A DNA stretch of 64,000 nucleotides, from positions 4,836,001 to 4,900,000 of the forward strand of contig CP063848.1 of NCBI GenBank assembly GCA_015277795.1. The letters are read 5' to 3'. The stretch's first letter is position 1. The number at the start of each line of letters is the position of its first letter. Shown here piece after piece: positions 63,344 through 64,000 of this stretch. The stretch is from Massilia sp. UMI-21. Lineage in GTDB: Bacteria; Pseudomonadota; Gammaproteobacteria; Burkholderiales; Burkholderiaceae_D. The position numbers were made by a program, and so were the translations under genes. The notes under the pieces are model-generated. The model was not told where the DNA came from and ran no database searches. It saw only the letters and a list, made by a program, of their open reading frames with translations.

Positions 63344-64000
63344 TCAGCGCTCCAGCCCCGCAAGGAAGGTGGCGATTTCCGCGAGCGCGTGCACCTTGCA
63401 TGCACATTCGTTGCGCCCGTCCGGGTCTTGCAGGGGCGCCGGCGGCATGCGCCGCACCGTGGTGCGCACGCCGGCATTGATCAGTTTGGCGCCGTATTGT
63501 TCGGCCTCGTCGCACAATGGGTCGTCCTCGGCCGAGAGGATCAGGGCCGGCGGCAGGTTCTTCAGCCGGCTCGAGCGCAAGGGCGAGGCGTACGGATGCG
63601 CGCGGTCGGCGGCGTGCGGCAGGTAGCCGCGGTAGGCGGCGGCGCAGTCGCTGGTGACTTTTTCGCGGTCCGGGCACTCGTTCATCTGGCGCATCGAACA
63701 GGTCGACAGGCCCGGATCGAGCATCGGCATGATCAGGATCTGGCCGGCCAGCCTGGGGGCGGCGCGGTCGCGCGCCATCAGGGCGCAGACCGCGGCCAGG
63801 TTGGCGCCGGCCTCGATGCCCATCACCACCAGCTTCTTGCCGGACCAGCCGAGCTTCGCCTTGTTCTTCGTGGTCCACAACAGCACCGCGTGCGCATCTT
63901 CCACCGCGGCCGGGAACGGGCTGACGGTGGCCAGCGTGTAGTTCGAGGCGAGCACCGCGCGCTCTTCATTGCATTGAGCCAGGTGGCGCAGGAACTCGTC
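63344..64000 (-). CDS. Alpha/beta hydrolase with degenerate nucleophile, 5' end cut by window edge
   Basis: The frame is open to the last base (DEFLRHLAQCNEERAVLASNY at the edge), so the N-terminus is missing; 218 residues remain. The fold matches the hormone-sensitive-lipase type of esterases: AVEDAHAVLLWTTKNKAKLG, MPMLDPGLS, and the acid in ALILSAEDDPLCDEAEQYG. Where the family has GDSAGG-N, this protein has GIEAGAN, so the nucleophile Ser is Glu. The expected C-terminal His region (HALAEIATFLAGL) still holds a His. It may be a pseudoenzyme with a binding role, or use another chemistry. Confidence 0.8.
   Translation of the reverse strand, partial: DEFLRHLAQCNEERAVLASNYTLATVSPFPAAVEDAHAVLLWTTKNKAKLGWSGKKLVVMGIEAGANLAAVCALMARDRAAPRLAGQILIMPMLDPGLSTCSMRQMNECPDREKVTSDCAAAYRGYLPHAADRAHPYASPLRSSRLKNLPPALILSAEDDPLCDEAEQYGAKLINAGVRTTVRRMPPAPLQDPDGRNECACKVHALAEIATFLAGLER

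Overview
The window looks like chromosomal DNA of a betaproteobacterium of the Oxalobacteraceae, most likely Massilia or a close relative. This is inferred from very high GC and strong GC3 bias, the paa gene set and order, the adjacent pmbA/darP pair, and dispersed GTAGGGTGG-type palindromic repeats; no rRNA or other marker gene confirms it. I saw no tRNA, rRNA, CRISPR array, phage gene, transposase or origin. Nearly all of the sequence is coding, and most long antisense ORFs are GC-driven shadows.

Layout. 1-1.7 kb: 3' part of parC. 1.9-7 kb: exported or accessory proteins (Ala/Lys-rich exported protein, M64 peptidase, DUF6572 protein, secreted cyanophycinase, GNAT, SnoaL-like protein). 7-10.1 kb: argH, a HAD phosphatase, a small protein and a cupin. 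10.2-22.1 kb: a complete phenylacetate degradation cluster on the minus strand, paaABCDE-G-H-I-K-J-Y-Z. It covers CoA ligation (PaaK), ring epoxidation (PaaABCDE), isomerisation (PaaG), ring cleavage and aldehyde oxidation (PaaZ), beta-oxidation (PaaH, PaaJ) and thioesterase rescue (PaaI, PaaY). A divergent paaX follows, with a 20+20 bp inverted repeat between paaX and paaA as the candidate operator. 23.1-24.5 kb: an M14 carboxypeptidase coupled to a small protein. 24.7-30.8 kb: one 2011-residue RTX-type protein built from six tandem modules, a 19-proline linker and a DUF4214 end.

30.8-36.6 kb: pmbA and a small partner, divergent darP-mog, an esterase, a class III aminotransferase and a CMD-family protein. 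36.6-42.8 kb: an FAH-family hydrolase, then a caa3-type oxidase locus with two minus-strand c-type cytochromes facing a plus-strand operon (lipoprotein cytochrome, CtaC-cytochrome c fusion, CtaD-CtaE fusion, small membrane protein). 42.8-49.2 kb: sorbosone-dehydrogenase-like lipoprotein, an MFS transporter with a KamA-type radical SAM protein, and an OafA-type acyltransferase. 49.4-55.5 kb: a periplasmic Cache protein with an MCP, two DNA glycosylases, an HDOD protein, a DUF1272 zinc protein and a TPR lipoprotein. 55.5-63 kb: a secreted GH13 amylase with a well-defined control region, and a tripartite RND efflux operon. The window ends in an alpha/beta hydrolase that lacks the usual nucleophile serine.

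The most interesting items are: (1) the modular RTX protein; (2) the amylase promoter flanked by two copies of a GTAGTTTNACTACCAT motif exactly 105 bp apart; (3) a family of REP/MITE-like palindromes at gene ends, two of which supply the TAG stop codon of a gene (paaA and the aminotransferase); (4) the doubly fused oxidase with four related cytochrome c domains; and (5) the PaaX operator candidate.
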